In this document: piece by piece, positions 53,218-63,204 of the stretch
How positions within the stretch are numbered: the stretch's first letter is position 1
Layout of the letters: each line of letters begins with the position of its first letter
Origin: G963665545 sp963665545
Lineage (GTDB): Bacteria; Pseudomonadota; Gammaproteobacteria; Xanthomonadales; SZUA-36
Assembly (NCBI GenBank): GCA_963665545.2
Contig: CAXXKZ010000004.1
Span: 496,001 to 560,000 of the forward strand
Direction of reading: 5' to 3'
Length of the DNA stretch: 64,000 bases
Notes under the pieces: model-generated
Told to the model about the DNA's origin: nothing
Database searches by the model: none
The model's input: only the letters and a program-made list of their open reading frames with translations
Program-made: the position numbers and the translations under genes

Positions 53218-54224
53218 GCCGCCGAGCTGGCCATCAGCGGAACACGAACCGAGAATAATCCGCCAGTTTCCGTGACCCGTATCGAACGGCGGCAAACATG
53301 ATCGACGCGTTTACGCAGGCTCTCCAATCCGGTCGCCGTCGAGGCCACGTGCGTGCGCCGGTTTAGCGTGTTTTCAATCACCAGCTGATCCTGATCCGTG
53401 TAGACCATGATTTTCATGGGTGCGCTGGCGCTGTAGACGTTGTGCTTGAGTGCATTTTCAACGACAGTTTGCAGTGCCAGCGGCACAATCTGCAGGGACT
53501 CGGTGCCCGGGGCCAAATTGAGTTCAAACTGAAACGCACCCGGCTGGCGGGATTCCAGCAAATGCAGCAACGCGCGAATGGCATCAATCTCCGCGGACAG
53601 CGGCACCAGTTGTGTGTCGCGATGCTCCAATATGTAGCGGTAAATCGCCGCCATCTCCTCGATGAATTTAACCGCAAGCTGAGGATCTTCTTCGACCAGG
53701 TCGACGAGCGTATTGAGGCTGTTAAACAGGAAATGAGGGCTCAATCGCGCCTTCAGAGTTTCGAACCGGGCAGTCAACGCTGCCTGTTCTGCGTCCCGGG
53801 CAGCGCCCTGAAAGAATATTCGGTCGGCGACACCGGAAACGATCAGCGGCAGCAAAACAGCCAGCACGGCGATGTCGAATTCAAATGACGGCTGAGTGCC
53901 CCATGGGACCACAACATTGAAGAAAAAACGTGTGAATGCAACCGCCACGAGCGCACCGGCGCCGACCAACGCAACCGGCAACAGTCTCCGCAACAGCTTG
54001 ACGCCAATTCGATCGACCTGAGCGGCGCCGAAACGATAAAAAATCAGCAGCAGGCTGGCCAGAAGAAATGCAAACAAAACCTCAAATAGTGCTGCCGGAT
54101 TGCGCAAATCCTCGACGGTCATCTGACCGTCGAGGAGCAGCCTGACTTTGTAGTAGGCCGGCAATGCGATCGCGATAAAACACGCCGCGAGTATGTCTGC
54201 CTTGTTTTGCCGCGATAACGTCAT
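53214..54224 (-). CDS. LytS/YehU-type sensor histidine kinase
   Basis: 336 aa. Four transmembrane helices in the first 150 residues, then a His_kinase domain with the phospho-acceptor His in LKARLSPHFLFNSLNTLVDLV, the N box VPLALQTVVENALKH, and a weak ATP-binding G box near GLESLRKRVDH. It partners with the LytTR regulator downstream. The stimulus is unknown. The genes next to it (secreted protein, aquaporin) are candidates for its regulon. Confidence 0.9.
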   Translation of the reverse strand: MTLSRQNKADILAACFIAIALPAYYKVRLLLDGQMTVEDLRNPAALFEVLFAFLLASLLLIFYRFGAAQVDRIGVKLLRRLLPVALVGAGALVAVAFTRFFFNVVVPWGTQPSFEFDIAVLAVLLPLIVSGVADRIFFQGAARDAEQAALTARFETLKARLSPHFLFNSLNTLVDLVEEDPQLAVKFIEEMAAIYRYILEHRDTQLVPLSAEIDAIRALLHLLESRQPGAFQFELNLAPGTESLQIVPLALQTVVENALKHNVYSASAPMKIMVYTDQDQLVIENTLNRRTHVASTATGLESLRKRVDHVCRRSIRVTETGGLFSVRVPLMASSAA

Positions 54225-54257
54225 ATGCTTGACAGTACGTGATCGCGCTACGGCAAT

Positions 54258-54980
54258 CTACTTGATTTCACGGTACTGAAGCCAGAAAGCCTCGCTTCTG
54301 GAAATCAGCGCCTTGCCCTCTTGTTCCGTGGATTGGACCAACGGGTCATCGAAAAGCCCGTGTGCGTCACTGATGGACCACAGTTCAAGCAGCTGCGGCG
54401 GCGTTGTTTGAGCGATTTCGGCACCGAGGCCCCGGTTTGACAGAACACCGGTTGCCTGTGCGATCTGACGGGCGCCGTATTTGTCCAAGATCGGGTTGAG
54501 GCGATCATTGAGCTCGTTCAGCTTCGCCACGCCTGCTGCGCCGTCACCTTCCACCCAGGTCAGTGACAAAAGCGTGGGATCCTGCTGTTTTCCGCTGATC
54601 GCAATCGGCCCGGACGTAAAGATGACCTGATGGCCGCTCAAGGCGTCGAGCAGCATGGGAAAGATCGCCTGAAATTGAGCATCCTGAAAGAACGCCTGCA
54701 TCGATTCCTGATTTTTCGCTGTACCGAAAGTGATCACGTCGGCGGAGAGTTCGTCGCTGCCACCGTGAACGGCGTTAAATACTTCCCCCGTCATGTCATA
54801 CCGCGCCATGATCGGCAGCAGTTTGCGGATGTACTCGTCAAAGGCCTCACCGCTTTGTGCCTCATGATCAACAACGAATTTGTTGAACCCGATATAGTGC
54901 ACTCTTTCGCTTGTGTGCAGGGGCACGGCACATAACACCAGCAACAGGGCAATAGAACTAAGTTTTAAGAATGATTTCAT
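54258..54980 (-). CDS. Secreted protein of unknown function
   Basis: 240 aa. Signal peptide (FLKLSSIALLLVLCAVPLHTS), then two similar halves (NKFVVDHEAQSGEAFDEYIRKLLPIMARYDM and TWVEGDGAAGVAKLNELNDRLNPILDKYGAR) like tandem DUF1330/dimeric alpha-beta-barrel units. Each half ends in an IFTSG or LWSISDAHGLFDDP segment. Its two-lobed plan resembles the secreted protein at 14337-15110. Upstream of the LytS-type gene on the same strand (33-nt gap). Function unknown. Confidence 0.7.
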   Translation of the reverse strand: MKSFLKLSSIALLLVLCAVPLHTSERVHYIGFNKFVVDHEAQSGEAFDEYIRKLLPIMARYDMTGEVFNAVHGGSDELSADVITFGTAKNQESMQAFFQDAQFQAIFPMLLDALSGHQVIFTSGPIAISGKQQDPTLLSLTWVEGDGAAGVAKLNELNDRLNPILDKYGARQIAQATGVLSNRGLGAEIAQTTPPQLLELWSISDAHGLFDDPLVQSTEQEGKALISRSEAFWLQYREIK

Positions 54981-55185
54981 GTCTTCCTCTCAAGAATTGA
55001 TTGGGTAAGGCAAGCTACGACGGCACCGAAGACAAGGCCAGTTAAAAGCCACTGAAACGTTGATTTCTTCGACTGAATGGTTGGTGCCGCCAGGACCCTC
55101 TGGCGGCATGCTAGTATTTAAACGCTGGCGCTAATGCTCACGATCCAACCCCAGCCACCTGAGAGAATCGGGAGGAGAAACCAAA

Positions 55186-55879
55186 ATGAAAAAATATTTT
55201 GCAGAATCACTTGGAACGTTCTGGCTGGTTCTTGGCGGTTGTGGCAGGCGCAGTGCTGGCCGCCGCGTTTCCCGATGTAGGCATCGGCTTGCTGGGCGTG
55301 TCGCTGGCATTTGGCCTGACGGTGCTGACCATGGCATACGCCATTGGCCATATTTCCGGCTGCCACCTCAACCCGGCGGTCTCCATCGGCCTGTGGGCCG
55401 GCGGTCGTTTCCCCGCGGGCCAACTCCTGCCCTACATTGTTGCCCAGGTTGCTGGCGCCATTATTGCCGGCGGCGTTCTATACCTGATTGCCAGCGGCCA
55501 GGCGGGCTTCGACCCGGCGGCGGGATTCGCCTCCAACGGGTATGGCGAACATTCTCCGGGCGGCTACTCTTTGCTTGCGGCACTGGTGATTGAAATTGTG
55601 CTGACAGCCGTCTTCCTGATCGTCATCATGGGTGCGACCGATGAGCGAGCACCAGCCGGCATGGCGCCGCTTGCCATTGGTCTGTGCCTGACCCTGATCC
55701 ACCTGATCAGCATTCCGGTGACCAATACGTCCGTGAACCCGGCCCGCAGCACCGGCGTCGCGCTGTACGTCGGCGATTGGGCAGTCGGGCAGCTCTGGCT
55801 GTTTTGGCTGGCCCCGATTATTGGCGCAGTAATCGGCGCATTCGTTTACAAATACATCAGTAGCAGCGACGACAGCTAG
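55186..55879 (+). CDS. aqpZ: Aquaporin Z, one indel near the start
   Basis: About 230 aa. Both aquaporin NPA boxes are present: HISGCHLNPAVSIGLWAGGRFPA and NTSVNPARSTGVALYVG, with AFASNGYGEHSPGGYSLLAALVIEIVLT typical of AqpZ. The start MKKYFAESLGTFWLVLGGCG is in another frame from the rest. Dropping one G in GGCAGGCGCAG near 55244 restores GGCGSAVLAAAFPDVGIG. Inner-membrane water channel. A strong RBS (GGGAGGAG) precedes it and a terminator follows. Confidence 0.92.
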
Positions 55880-55887
55880 CTAAGAAT

Positions 55888-55918
55888 AGAGGCGCGATCC
55901 TGTGACCGCGCCTCTTTT
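55888..55918 (+). terminator. Rho-independent terminator after aqpZ
   Basis: AGAGGCGCG, 10-nt loop, CGCGCCTCT followed by TTT. It lies 9 nt after the aqpZ stop. Confidence 0.85.
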
Positions 55919-55960
55919 CCTGTCAACGTGCCTCTGACGCATCAGGCGCCGCGGAAGGAA

Positions 55961-56509
55961 ATGAAATCAACGACCCGCAAAATCAAGCGGCCTGCTCCGC
56001 TTCCACCCCGGAAATGGGCCGAGGATCTCGCCCCGGTGTTGCACGACCTGGGTGAGCCGCTTAACATCCATAAGCTGATGGCGCGCCACGCCGCACTCCT
56101 GACCGCATGGATGCCGTTTCGCAACCACGTTGTCACCAGCAGTACGCTGGCGCCGCGACAACGTGAATTGCTCATTCTCAGAACTGCAGTTAATTGCAAT
56201 GCCCAATATGAGTGGGCCCATCATGTCATGCGCGGGCGCAAGGCCGGTCTGTCAGACGATGAGATTCAACGGGTGAAGAACGATCCGGAATCGGCGACGT
56301 GGCCGGAGGCTGAAAAAGCACTGCTCAAAGCTGCGGACGAATGCTGGTGTGATGCCATCGTTAGCGACCCCACTTATGCTGCCCTGGCCGCACATTTCGA
56401 TGACCGTCAGCTATTGGACATTCTGGCGACTGTCGGCATGTACATCACCTTGGCCACCATGATCAATACATTCCGCCTGCCGCTGGAATCTGACCACTGC
56501 CCGGACTGA
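55961..56509 (+). CDS. Carboxymuconolactone decarboxylase (AhpD-like) family protein
   Basis: 182 aa from ATG 55961 (55928 is possible, overlapping nothing). Alkylhydroperoxidase/CMD fold with HKLMARHAALLTAWMPFRNHVV, LAPRQRELLILRTAVNCNAQYEWAHHVMRGRKAGLSDDEI. The CxxC of AhpD is absent; only one Cys is near the usual site (VNCNAQYEW), so thiol peroxidase activity is doubtful. Function unknown. Confidence 0.85.
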   Translation: MKSTTRKIKRPAPLPPRKWAEDLAPVLHDLGEPLNIHKLMARHAALLTAWMPFRNHVVTSSTLAPRQRELLILRTAVNCNAQYEWAHHVMRGRKAGLSDDEIQRVKNDPESATWPEAEKALLKAADECWCDAIVSDPTYAALAAHFDDRQLLDILATVGMYITLATMINTFRLPLESDHCPD

Positions 56510-56548
56510 ATGAACGGCCATCAGTGCCGGACGCGGGGTTGAACCCTG

Positions 56549-58373
56549 CTAGTCTGTGGCTCGCTGGTAGCGCACCTGCCCCGCAATGATGGTCAGATCA
56601 ACTGTTGTTTCAGGGATATTTGCTTCTTCCACCATCAAAATATTCTGTGACAGCACCACAATATCGGCCAGCTTGCCGGGCGTGAGCGAACCCTTGATGT
56701 TCTCTTCAAATGCCGCGTAGGCGTTGTTGATGGTGTAGCTCTTCAGCGCTTCCAGGCGGCTCATGGCTTGCTCTGGATGAAACACCTCACCGGTGTAAGT
56801 CATTCGCGTGACGCTGGAATAATAGGAGGCAATCGGATCAATCGATTCCACCGGCACATCGGTACCATTGTTGATCATGGCGCCCGCATTCAGCAGATCA
56901 CGCCACACGTAAGAGATTTCCCCGGCACGCGGTTCGCCGAGACGCGTAGCCAGCCATGGACCATCTGAAGAGGCGTGCACGCCCTGCATGGAGGCAATGA
57001 CGCCCAGTTCGCCAAACCGCGGGACATCGGCCGCGTCGATGTGTTGCACATGTTCGATTCGCCAACGCAGGTCCTTGCCGCTGACACCTTGGTGAATAAA
57101 GGCACGCTGATAAATATCCAGAGTTTCGCGATTTCCCCGGTCCCCGATGGCGTGGGTGTTGACCTGATAGCCATGCTTCAGCGCGATGGCCGCCGCTTGC
57201 TGAACGTGCTTTACCGTATCGACCGTTAGTCCGGCCGTAGACGGCATATCATCGTATGGCGCCAGTAGCCATGCGCCATGAGTGCCCAACGCCCCATCTA
57301 TCATTCGCTTGATGGAGCGCACCACCAGAAAATCATTGTCACTTGCCAGCATCCGGTATTGTGGCAGCATTCGATCCATCTCTTCCAGACTCGGACCCTG
57401 CACCATCACATACAAGCGAATCGGCAAATGACCCTCTTCTTCCAGAAACTTGAGCAAATCAATATCCGCAAACGAGGTGCCCGCGTCATGAAATGAGGTG
57501 ACGCCGTTGCGCAAGGCCTCGTTTCCGGCCAGCACCACCTGTTCGAGTTTCTCCGCTTGCAGGACTTTCTCGCCCCGGCTCAACCGGTAGGCTTCCAAAG
57601 CTGGGGCGAGCAAGCCAAAGGCGGTTTCGCGCAACAATCCGGTGGCGCGGCCTGCGGGGGTGCGAACGATGGTGCCACCGGGTGGGTTGGCGCTCAGATC
57701 ACCCACGCCGGCCGCGGCCAGTGCTGCATCGTTGACCATTACCGCATGGCCGCTGGCGTGTTCGAGGTAGACCGGATTATCGGGCGCGGCCAGATTGAGG
57801 CCATCATTTCGGGGCACGCCATCGACCGCACCCTCGGGTACGCTTTGCCATTTTTCCTGGTGCCAGCCGGCACCGAAAATCCATTCTCCCGGTTCTGCCT
57901 GTGCGGCTGCGCCGGCCACCATATTGACCACCTGCTCCCACGACTTGACCTGCGCGAAATCAAGGATCTGCAAAGACCGCCCCAGCGGCAGAAAATGGCC
58001 ATGACCCTCGATAAAGCCCGGCATGGCAAATCGCCCCCGGAGCTCTACAACCTCTGTCTCCGCCCCGATGTAGCTTTCAATTTCGGCATCACTGCCTACA
58101 GCGAGTATTTCGTAACCCCGAACCGCTATCGCCGTTGCATCGACGATGGCCTCGTCCATGGATGCAACAATGCCGCCACGCAATACCAGATCGGCTGTGT
58201 CGCCAGCATTTTGGGGCGCCCTGGTGGTTGGCCGCAGTGGGCGCGTAAGAAGCAGCCTCGGCGATTTCTGATGCAGCCGCAGCGGGCTCTTTTCCAACCT
58301 CTCCCTGGCAGCCCGCCAGCAGGACGGACAAAACCATTACTGACCGTCTGATTAACAAGCGCGTGCTCGGCAT
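56549..58373 (-). CDS. YtcJ-like amidohydrolase, lipoprotein, one indel near the N-terminus
   Basis: About 607 aa. The start MPSTRLLIRRSVMVLSVLLAGCQG is a lipoprotein signal (lipobox LLAGC) in another frame from the main body. Dropping one A in the AAAA (TTTT at 58209-58212 on the plus strand) joins it to AGDTADLVLRGGIVASMDEAI. Amidohydrolase_3 features: FAMPGFIEGHGHFLPLG (metal His pair), the catalytic VNTHAIGDRGN, EHVQHIDAADVPR, and NNGTDVPVESIDPI. Probable periplasmic or outer-membrane-attached hydrolase; substrate unknown. Confidence 0.87.
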
Positions 58374-58463
58374 TTGCTGATACCTCTGTTTGCACCGGCG
58401 ATTCCAGCAGCGAGGGTGTCAGATTCATGCTAATTTGGCAATACCAACCAAGCCACCTGCAGT

Positions 58464-59411
58464 TTGCACATGAAAAACCTGATACTGACGCTCTCTTTCA
58501 TCCTCGCAGTTACCCATCCAGGCGCCAATGTAGCGCGGGCTGAAACCAACGCCAACGCCGCCAAAACCATTCTTGTCACTGGCGCCACCGGCACCCAGGG
58601 CGGCGCTGTGGCGCGGGCACTGTTGCAAAAGGGCTATGCTGTACGGGGCCTGACCCGATATCCGGACAGCCCCAGGGCTCAGGCTCTGAGCGAACTGGGC
58701 GCAGTGATGGTGCGCGGTAACTTCAATGACCCCGAGTCATTGGCAGCGGCGATGAATGGCGCCCATGGCGTATTTGCAGTCACCGACTTCTGGGAACACG
58801 GCTATGAGGGCGAAGTCGACCATGGCCGCTGGCTGATCGAGGCGTCAGAAAAAGCCGGAATCCAACACTTTGTCTACACATCGGTGGCAGGCGCTCAAAA
58901 CCACACAGGCATCCCCCACTTCGATAGCAAGCGCGAGGTCGAACGACTCCTGACCCAGTCAACGCTCATCTGGTCTGTCGTGGGGCCGGTTGAATTCATG
59001 GACAACTGGCGCTGGTCAGTGGCCGAATTTCAGGGCGGTCAATTTGTTGACCCGCGAGATGATGATTCCCGCCACCAATGGATTGCCGCCAGTGATATTG
59101 GCTATTTCGTCGCCGAGGCTTTCGATGATGTGGATGAATGGGCAGGAAAAAGGCTTGATATCGCCAGTGACGAAATGACCATGGGTGAATTCGCCGCCGC
59201 TATGTCCCATCAACTGGGCATCGAAGTCAAGCACGTTCAGCTCGGCTGGGAAGAATTCGAAAAAGCCGCCGGTGAAGAAATCACCCTGATGGTGCGCTGG
59301 TTCGACGAAGTCGGCTACTCGGCCGACATCCACGCCCTGAAGAAGGGCAATCCTGATCTCGTGACCGTTGAGCAATTCCTGGCTGGGATGACTTGGCCGG
59401 CAGCGCGCTAA
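58464..59411 (+). CDS. NmrA-like NAD(P)-binding protein with signal-peptide-like N-terminus
   Basis: 315 aa. The first 27 residues look like a Sec signal (KNLILTLSFILAVTHPGANVARA), then an NmrA-type Rossmann fold: TILVTGATGTQGGAVARALLQKG, HFVYTSVAGAQNHTGIPHFDSKREVERLL. Family members sense NAD(P)/NAD(P)H or act as reductases in the cytoplasm, so an exported form would be unusual. An alternative start downstream would remove the signal. Function unknown. Confidence 0.78.
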   Translation: MHMKNLILTLSFILAVTHPGANVARAETNANAAKTILVTGATGTQGGAVARALLQKGYAVRGLTRYPDSPRAQALSELGAVMVRGNFNDPESLAAAMNGAHGVFAVTDFWEHGYEGEVDHGRWLIEASEKAGIQHFVYTSVAGAQNHTGIPHFDSKREVERLLTQSTLIWSVVGPVEFMDNWRWSVAEFQGGQFVDPRDDDSRHQWIAASDIGYFVAEAFDDVDEWAGKRLDIASDEMTMGEFAAAMSHQLGIEVKHVQLGWEEFEKAAGEEITLMVRWFDEVGYSADIHALKKGNPDLVTVEQFLAGMTWPAAR

Positions 59412-60064
59412 GAAACCATTTCAGGAACATCGTCCGGGACGATCAATTCTCCGTCCGTAAGATTTTTAATCTCTTCAATGCTCACGCCTGGAGCGCGCTC
59501 GCGCAATATGAATTTGCCGTCTTCGATGTCCAGTAATGCCAGGTCGGTCAGCACGCGCTTAATGCAGCCTTTTCCCGTAAGTGGCAACGTGCATTCAGAG
59601 AGCAGCTTGGATTGCCCAGACTTGGAGGCATGGGTCATGGTGACAATGATATTGTCAGCGCCGGCTACCAGATCCATCGCCCCGCCCATCCCTTTGATCA
59701 GTTTCCCCGGAATCATGTACGAGGCGATATTGCCCTGACAGTCCACCTCAAAGGCGCCCAGCACCGTCAGATCTACATGACCGCCACGAATCATTGCGAA
59801 GGAATCAGCCGACGAGAATAGTGACGCGCCCTCGACCATGGTAACGGTCTGTTTACCGGCATTGATCAGATCCGGATCCACCTCTTCATCGAGTGGGAAT
59901 GGCCCCATGCCGAGCAGGCCATTTTCTGACTGCAGCATCACCTGCATATCGTCGGGGATGTAGTTAGCCGCCAACGTGGGGATGCCTATTCCGAGGTTGA
60001 CGTAGTAGCCGTCCTGAAATTCCTGGGCGACGCGTTGAGCCAGTTGTTCGCGGGTCAAAGCCAT
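59408..60064 (-). CDS. scoB: 3-oxoacid CoA-transferase subunit B
   Basis: 218 aa. Catalytic Glu in QSENGLLGMGPFP and the GGHVDLTVLGAFEVD and GKLIKGMGGAMDLV motifs of CoA-transferase subunit B. It pairs with subunit A directly upstream (12-nt gap). It moves CoA between succinate and acetoacetate, for ketone-body or PHB use. Confidence 0.92.
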   Translation of the reverse strand: MALTREQLAQRVAQEFQDGYYVNLGIGIPTLAANYIPDDMQVMLQSENGLLGMGPFPLDEEVDPDLINAGKQTVTMVEGASLFSSADSFAMIRGGHVDLTVLGAFEVDCQGNIASYMIPGKLIKGMGGAMDLVAGADNIIVTMTHASKSGQSKLLSECTLPLTGKGCIKRVLTDLALLDIEDGKFILRERAPGVSIEEIKNLTDGELIVPDDVPEMVS

Positions 60065-60076
60065 GTCAAATCCTCC

Positions 60077-60778
60077 TTATGCGCTACGCACGGTGCGCTG
60101 TTCGATGGGTTTTTCAAACGTACCCTTTATGAGACGGTTCACGTATATGCCCGACAGATGGATCTCATCAGGATCCAGCTGCCCCACCTCGACAATTTCT
60201 TCCACCTCAACGACGGCAACCTTACCCGCGGTAATAGCCATTGGGTTGAAGTTGCGCGCCGTCTTGCGGAACATTAAATTACCGAAGCGATCGGCCTTCC
60301 ACGCTTTGGCGATGGCAAAGTCGCCATAGATTGCCTCTTCGAGAATGTAAGGCCGGCCACCAAACACCCGTACCTCCTTACCCTCACCCACCGGTGTGCC
60401 GTAGCCAGTGGCTGTATAGAAGGCTGGGATACCAGCGCCTCCGGCGCGCATTTTCTCAGCCAGCGTGCCCTGTGGCGTGAGCTCCACTTCCAACTCACCG
60501 CTCATCATCTGCGCTTCGAACAAAGCATTTTCGCCCACATAGGAAGCGATCATCTTCTTGATCTGCTTGTCTTCCAGCAGTAAGCCCAACCCCTTGCCAT
60601 CGATACCTGCATTGTTGGAAGCAATGGTCAGGCCTTGTGTGCCTCGGCGTTTAATTTCCTTGATCAGATTCTCCGGTATCCCGCAGAGACCGAAACCTCC
60701 GGCGACGACTGTCATATTATCTTCAAGACCGGCCAGAGCCTCCTCGTAACTGGTTACTACCTTGTCAAATCCGGACAC
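60077..60778 (-). CDS. scoA: 3-oxoacid CoA-transferase subunit A
   Basis: 233 aa. GGFGLCGIPENLI nucleotide/CoA-binding loop near residue 28, ELEVELTPQGTLAEKMRAGGAGIPAFYT, and AVVEVEEIVEVGQLDPDEIHLSGIYVNRL. Together with ScoB it forms succinyl-CoA:3-ketoacid CoA transferase. Substrate assignment is by family; acetoacetate is most likely. Confidence 0.92.
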   Translation of the reverse strand: MSGFDKVVTSYEEALAGLEDNMTVVAGGFGLCGIPENLIKEIKRRGTQGLTIASNNAGIDGKGLGLLLEDKQIKKMIASYVGENALFEAQMMSGELEVELTPQGTLAEKMRAGGAGIPAFYTATGYGTPVGEGKEVRVFGGRPYILEEAIYGDFAIAKAWKADRFGNLMFRKTARNFNPMAITAGKVAVVEVEEIVEVGQLDPDEIHLSGIYVNRLIKGTFEKPIEQRTVRSA

Positions 60779-60875
60779 AGCTCACTCCTGCTTATTCTGG
60801 TGTTAGCTAAGATTGCGTAGAGTGCAAGAAATCGTTTTTTTTATCAAATTGAATTTCTTATTTGTGTTGAGAAAA

Positions 60876-61460
60876 TTACTCGAACGTTTTGATAACCATA
60901 GCCGGAGTTCCAGCGACAAATGTGTTGTCAGCCACGTCCCTGCTGACGACTGAATTTCCTGCAACTACCGCGTTTTCGCCAATGGTCACACCCATCAAGA
61001 TCAAAGCGCCAGCCTTGATGCCCGCCCCACGTTTGATTACGACTTCCTTCTCCCCCACGGTGTGTGCCAGATTGTCTTCCAGAAACTTATTACTGTTGTA
61101 GCGATTGTGCGTCATGACAATGACGCCCGGACCGAGACTGACCTGCTTCTCCAAAGTGAGCCTTGCTGTCAGATCAATCCAGTTATTGCCATTAAAAATA
61201 ACTCGATCCTTGATGACCAGATTCGACATTGTATTTGGACAGTTCACTGTAACCGGCGAATTAATTGATACGCTTTCACCCACTTCCGCGCCCAGTGCCC
61301 GCAGAAGTTCCACATTCGTATACTGATCATAAGACAGAATTTTTGATGGCCCCGAGGTCTTGAGTCGCAGCCAACGAAACGGAAACATGAATTTCCTGAT
61401 GACCAAGGTCGACAAGTCCCGGATTCTTCTAAACATTCTGCTGCGGATAGTGCTTCCCAT
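60876..61460 (-). CDS. Left-handed beta-helix acetyltransferase
   Basis: 194 aa. Hexapeptide repeats across the middle (VIKDRVIFNGNNWIDLTARLTLEKQVSLGPGVIVMTHN), then GAGIKAGALILMGVTIGENAVVAGNSVVSRDV and the AGTPAMVI end of LbH acyltransferases. The Arg-rich N-terminus (RSRMFRRIRDLSTLVIRK) may attach to the membrane. Probably O-acetylates a polysaccharide or sugar precursor, in line with the DegT and GT2 genes beside it. Confidence 0.85.
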   Translation of the reverse strand: MGSTIRSRMFRRIRDLSTLVIRKFMFPFRWLRLKTSGPSKILSYDQYTNVELLRALGAEVGESVSINSPVTVNCPNTMSNLVIKDRVIFNGNNWIDLTARLTLEKQVSLGPGVIVMTHNRYNSNKFLEDNLAHTVGEKEVVIKRGAGIKAGALILMGVTIGENAVVAGNSVVSRDVADNTFVAGTPAMVIKTFE

Positions 61461-61655
61461 TGAGGCTCGATTGGTCTAGATTTCAACGCCGCGACATCAT
61501 ACCATTGTGCCCGAAGATGCAGGTCAGCATTTCGGCTGGGGACCAGAGACTGGACTCTGACGGCTGGTTGACAGTACCGGGATAGGTCGCTACGGTTTAA
61601 TTGATGGAAGATGGTGCCTGCCCCTGGCTTAACCCAATACGGGAGTTCCCGCACC

Positions 61656-62090
61656 ATGATTGATCAGGAATTCTCACTGGATCATGTCGGCTGGATCACC
61701 AAAGACGTCGATCAGTTCGAGGCTTTCTGGTGTGACAACCTGGGGTTCGAACTGGTGTTCGAGTCTTTCCTCGACAAGGAAAGAGCGCTGGGACTGTTTG
61801 GTCTGGAGACATCGGGCGACATCCGAAGGTATCAACGCGGCGCAATGGTGATTGAAATCCATCATCTCGATTGCATCGCTGACGCCGAACAGGTGTTCAA
61901 TCGCTTCGGCCTCAATCACATCGCCCTTCACGTCGAAGACCGGGAGGCTTTTCTCAGCGAACTGGACGAGACCATACCGGTGCACCGTCTACAAAACAGG
62001 GGTGGGTGGTACAACCTGTTCATCCGGGACTTCGAAGGCAACTGGATTGAACTCCGGGAGTCATTGACCCCGCCTGATTCAAAAGAATGA
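61656..62090 (+). CDS. VOC-superfamily (glyoxalase-like) protein
   Basis: 144 aa from ATG 61656 (GTG 61611 gives a Pro-rich, poorly conserved extension). beta-alpha-beta-beta-beta repeat with LDHVGWITKDVDQFEAFWCDNLGF, IEIHHLDC and NRFGLNHIALHVEDREAFLSEL, and a C-terminal WYNLFIRDFEGNWIELRE. The metal ligands look present (His and Glu positions). Its stop overlaps the DegT start by 4 nt, so the product is likely linked to sugar nucleotide or polysaccharide synthesis rather than detoxification. Confidence 0.82.
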   Translation: MIDQEFSLDHVGWITKDVDQFEAFWCDNLGFELVFESFLDKERALGLFGLETSGDIRRYQRGAMVIEIHHLDCIADAEQVFNRFGLNHIALHVEDREAFLSELDETIPVHRLQNRGGWYNLFIRDFEGNWIELRESLTPPDSKE

Positions 62091-63190
62091 TTCCGCTGTT
62101 CAAAGTTGCAATGTCCACGACCGCACACTCGGCTGTGGCGGAAGTCCTCGCTTCGGGAATGGTAGGAGAGGGTCCCCAGGTGGCGCGCTTCCAGAAGGCG
62201 CTTTCAAAACTCTTCGAACATGGCTGCGTCATACCGCTTTCGAGCTGCACCGCCAGCTTGGCCCTGGCGCTGCGAATGGCCGGAGTTGGTCCGGGAGACG
62301 AAGTGATTTCGTCCCCATTTACCATGGTCGCCACCAGTGCCATGATCAAACAGGCGGGCGGCACCATTCGGTGGTGCGATATTGAGCCCGCCACCCTGTG
62401 TGCCGATACTCGCAGCATCCGGGAAATGGCTCGGGCGGGCGCCACCAAGGCGATTGTCATCACCTGCGTCGGCGGCCTGGTACCGCAGGGATTGGAGCAA
62501 CTGGCAGAGCTCGACATCCCTGTCATTCTTGACTGCGCCCATGCCCTGACCACCACTTATCGTGACAAACACATTTCCCATTGGGGCGATTATTGCTGTT
62601 TCAGCTTTCAGTCCATCAAGCCGTTGACAACCGGAGATGGTGGTGCTCTGACTCTGCGGGACTCGGCAGCGTTGGAGCGTGCGGAAAGGCTTAAATGGTA
62701 TGGCATGTCCAGAAGGGTGCCTGAAAGTGTCTCACGGCTACAGCACCAGATGGCTGCGGATATTGCGGAATGGGGCTATAAGTACCATCTCAACGACATC
62801 GCTGCAGCCATCGGCCTCTCCAACATTGATTTGGCGCTTGAAAACATTCAGACCACAGGCACCGTATCGAGAGGATATCTGAAGGCTCTGAAAGGTCTGG
62901 ATGCCATAAACCCGGTGACACCTGCACCCCAATGCTCGCCGGACTGGTGGTTATTTGGCATGCTCGCAAGCGAGCGTGACCACCTGATTGATCACCTCGC
63001 GGAAAACGGTATCGAGTCATCTCCGATGTGGGCCCGAAACGATCGATACACAGCTTTTCAGGAACCGAACAGCAGACCGCTACCCAATCTCGACCGAGTC
63101 GTGAGCGAGGTCATATTCGTGCCCAACGGCTGGTGGTTATCGGACGACGACCAGCAGAGAATCGTGTCGGCCCTGAAAGACTTCTACTGA
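62087..63190 (+). CDS. DegT/DnrJ/EryC1/StrS aminotransferase
   Basis: 367 aa. Sugar aminotransferase family: VPLSSCTASLALALRMAGVGPGDEVISSPFTMVATSAMI, the DCAHALTTTY region, PLP Lys in CFSFQSIKPLTTGDGGAL, and the KYHLNDIAAAIGLSNI signature. It makes amino sugars on nucleotide diphosphates for surface polysaccharides. Cotranslated with the VOC gene. Confidence 0.92.
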   Translation: MIPLFKVAMSTTAHSAVAEVLASGMVGEGPQVARFQKALSKLFEHGCVIPLSSCTASLALALRMAGVGPGDEVISSPFTMVATSAMIKQAGGTIRWCDIEPATLCADTRSIREMARAGATKAIVITCVGGLVPQGLEQLAELDIPVILDCAHALTTTYRDKHISHWGDYCCFSFQSIKPLTTGDGGALTLRDSAALERAERLKWYGMSRRVPESVSRLQHQMAADIAEWGYKYHLNDIAAAIGLSNIDLALENIQTTGTVSRGYLKALKGLDAINPVTPAPQCSPDWWLFGMLASERDHLIDHLAENGIESSPMWARNDRYTAFQEPNSRPLPNLDRVVSEVIFVPNGWWLSDDDQQRIVSALKDFY

Positions 63191-63204
63191 TCGGGCCCGA
63201 ACTA

